From the NCBI GenBank assembly GCA_946886635.1, contig CAMPIW010000024.1:1-6123 (forward strand): a stretch of 6,123 nt of DNA. The letters run 5' to 3'. Shown one piece after another: positions 5,846 to 6,123 of the stretch. This stretch comes from an uncultured Candidatus Saccharibacteria bacterium (GTDB taxonomy: Bacteria > Patescibacteria > Saccharimonadia > Saccharimonadales > UBA1547). Under the pieces are notes generated by a model. That model was not told the origin of the DNA. It made no database searches and saw only the letters and a program-made list of their open reading frames with translations. The stretch's first letter is position 1; each line of letters begins with the position of its first letter. A program made the position numbers and the translations under genes.

Positions 5846-6123
5846 TTAACTTAAATAGTCGTGCAACTTCTTCGAATCCTTGTGTTTACGAAGTTTCGCC
5901 AAGGCTTTCGCTTCAATTTGGCGAATGCGCTCGCGGGTAACAGCAAACTCTTGCCCCACTTCTTCAAGGGTGTGGCTTTTACCGTTTTCAAGACCGAAAC
6001 GCATCTTAATAATCTTTTGCTCACGGTCGGAAAGCGTTGAAAGAATTTCTTGTACTTGTTCTTTTAAAAGTTGTGAGGCTGCAGACTCTTCAGGAGTTGC
6101 GCTTTCTTCGTCTTCAATAAAGT
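5846..6123 (-). CDS. rpoD: Primary sigma factor RpoD, C-terminal end (5' part outside window)
   Basis: The last 91 residues of a sigma-70 family factor are visible, entering from the right edge and ending at TAA, with an in-frame TAG directly after it. Region 4.1 ([18 protein letters not shown]) and the region 4.2 helix-turn-helix ([23 protein letters not shown] split across the -35 recognition helix) are closely conserved with housekeeping sigma factors, in particular RFGL and [17 protein letters not shown]. This part contacts the -35 promoter element and the RNA polymerase beta flap; in Actinobacteria it is also where WhiB proteins dock. The end, KLHDYLS, corresponds to the usual RpoD C-terminus. 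The acidic FIEDEES stretch at the edge is the region 3-4 linker. Degree of conservation points to the primary factor rather than an alternative one, although regions 1-3 cannot be checked here. Confidence 0.95.
   Translation of the reverse strand, partial: FIEDEESATPEESAASQLLKEQVQEILSTLSDREQKIIKMRFGLENGKSHTLEEVGQEFAVTRERIRQIEAKALAKLRKHKDSKKLHDYLS

Noticed and set aside
1..6123. A CRISPR array, insertion sequence, toxin-antitoxin pair or defence system.
   Set aside because: No spaced direct repeats, transposase, nuclease or toxin-like frames were seen; the window is filled by housekeeping-type genes.

Overview
The window is a compact, gene-dense bacterial stretch of middling GC (mid-40s percent by eye, not computed). 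It holds five protein genes: three core replication or transcription functions and two less characterised ones. The best guess for its source is a Patescibacteria/CPR member, most likely Saccharibacteria (TM7). The reasons are the style of the Pol I N-terminus (VIDGKSVFYRGYYAM), the absence of Shine-Dalgarno sites in front of most genes, an archaeal-like UPF0200/CoaE-type kinase, very short intergenic gaps and standard-code TGG tryptophans. A WhiB-type regulator, otherwise typical of Actinobacteria and their phages, would suit an epibiont of actinobacterial hosts. A low-GC actinobacterium is the main alternative, and the taxonomy remains an inference.

Layout from left to right: (1) 1-1764, minus strand, the N-terminal 588 codons of DNA polymerase I (polA), running off the left edge; the proofreading domain is present but lacks its catalytic residues. 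(2) 1781-2092, minus strand, a small WhiB-family Fe-S regulator lying 16 nt upstream of polA. (3) 2093-2176, a short divergent promoter region. (4) 2177-2755, plus strand, a P-loop kinase resembling UPF0200/dephospho-CoA kinase. (5) 2752-5655, minus strand, a 967-residue DExH (HrpA/HrpB-like) helicase whose stop codon overlaps that of the kinase tail to tail. (6) 5656-5845, a 190-nt gap dominated by a perfect 30-bp inverted repeat around a structured 64-nt loop. (7) 5846-6123, minus strand, the C-terminal end (region 4) of the primary sigma factor RpoD, running off the right edge.

The most coherent signal beyond the genes is in the promoters. Three starts (polA, the kinase and the helicase) are preceded by an extended -10 of the form TGn-TAnnnT placed 6-8 nt before the ATG, with no ribosome-binding site, which predicts leaderless or nearly leaderless mRNAs. 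The whiB-like gene has a -35/-10 pair that would start a transcript at an in-frame ATG, but it also has a GAGGA site for a second ATG 15 nt further in. The sigma factor whose tail is in the window is presumably what reads these promoters. The long inverted repeat most likely ends the rpoD transcript before the helicase promoter, but it is longer and more complex than an ordinary terminator.
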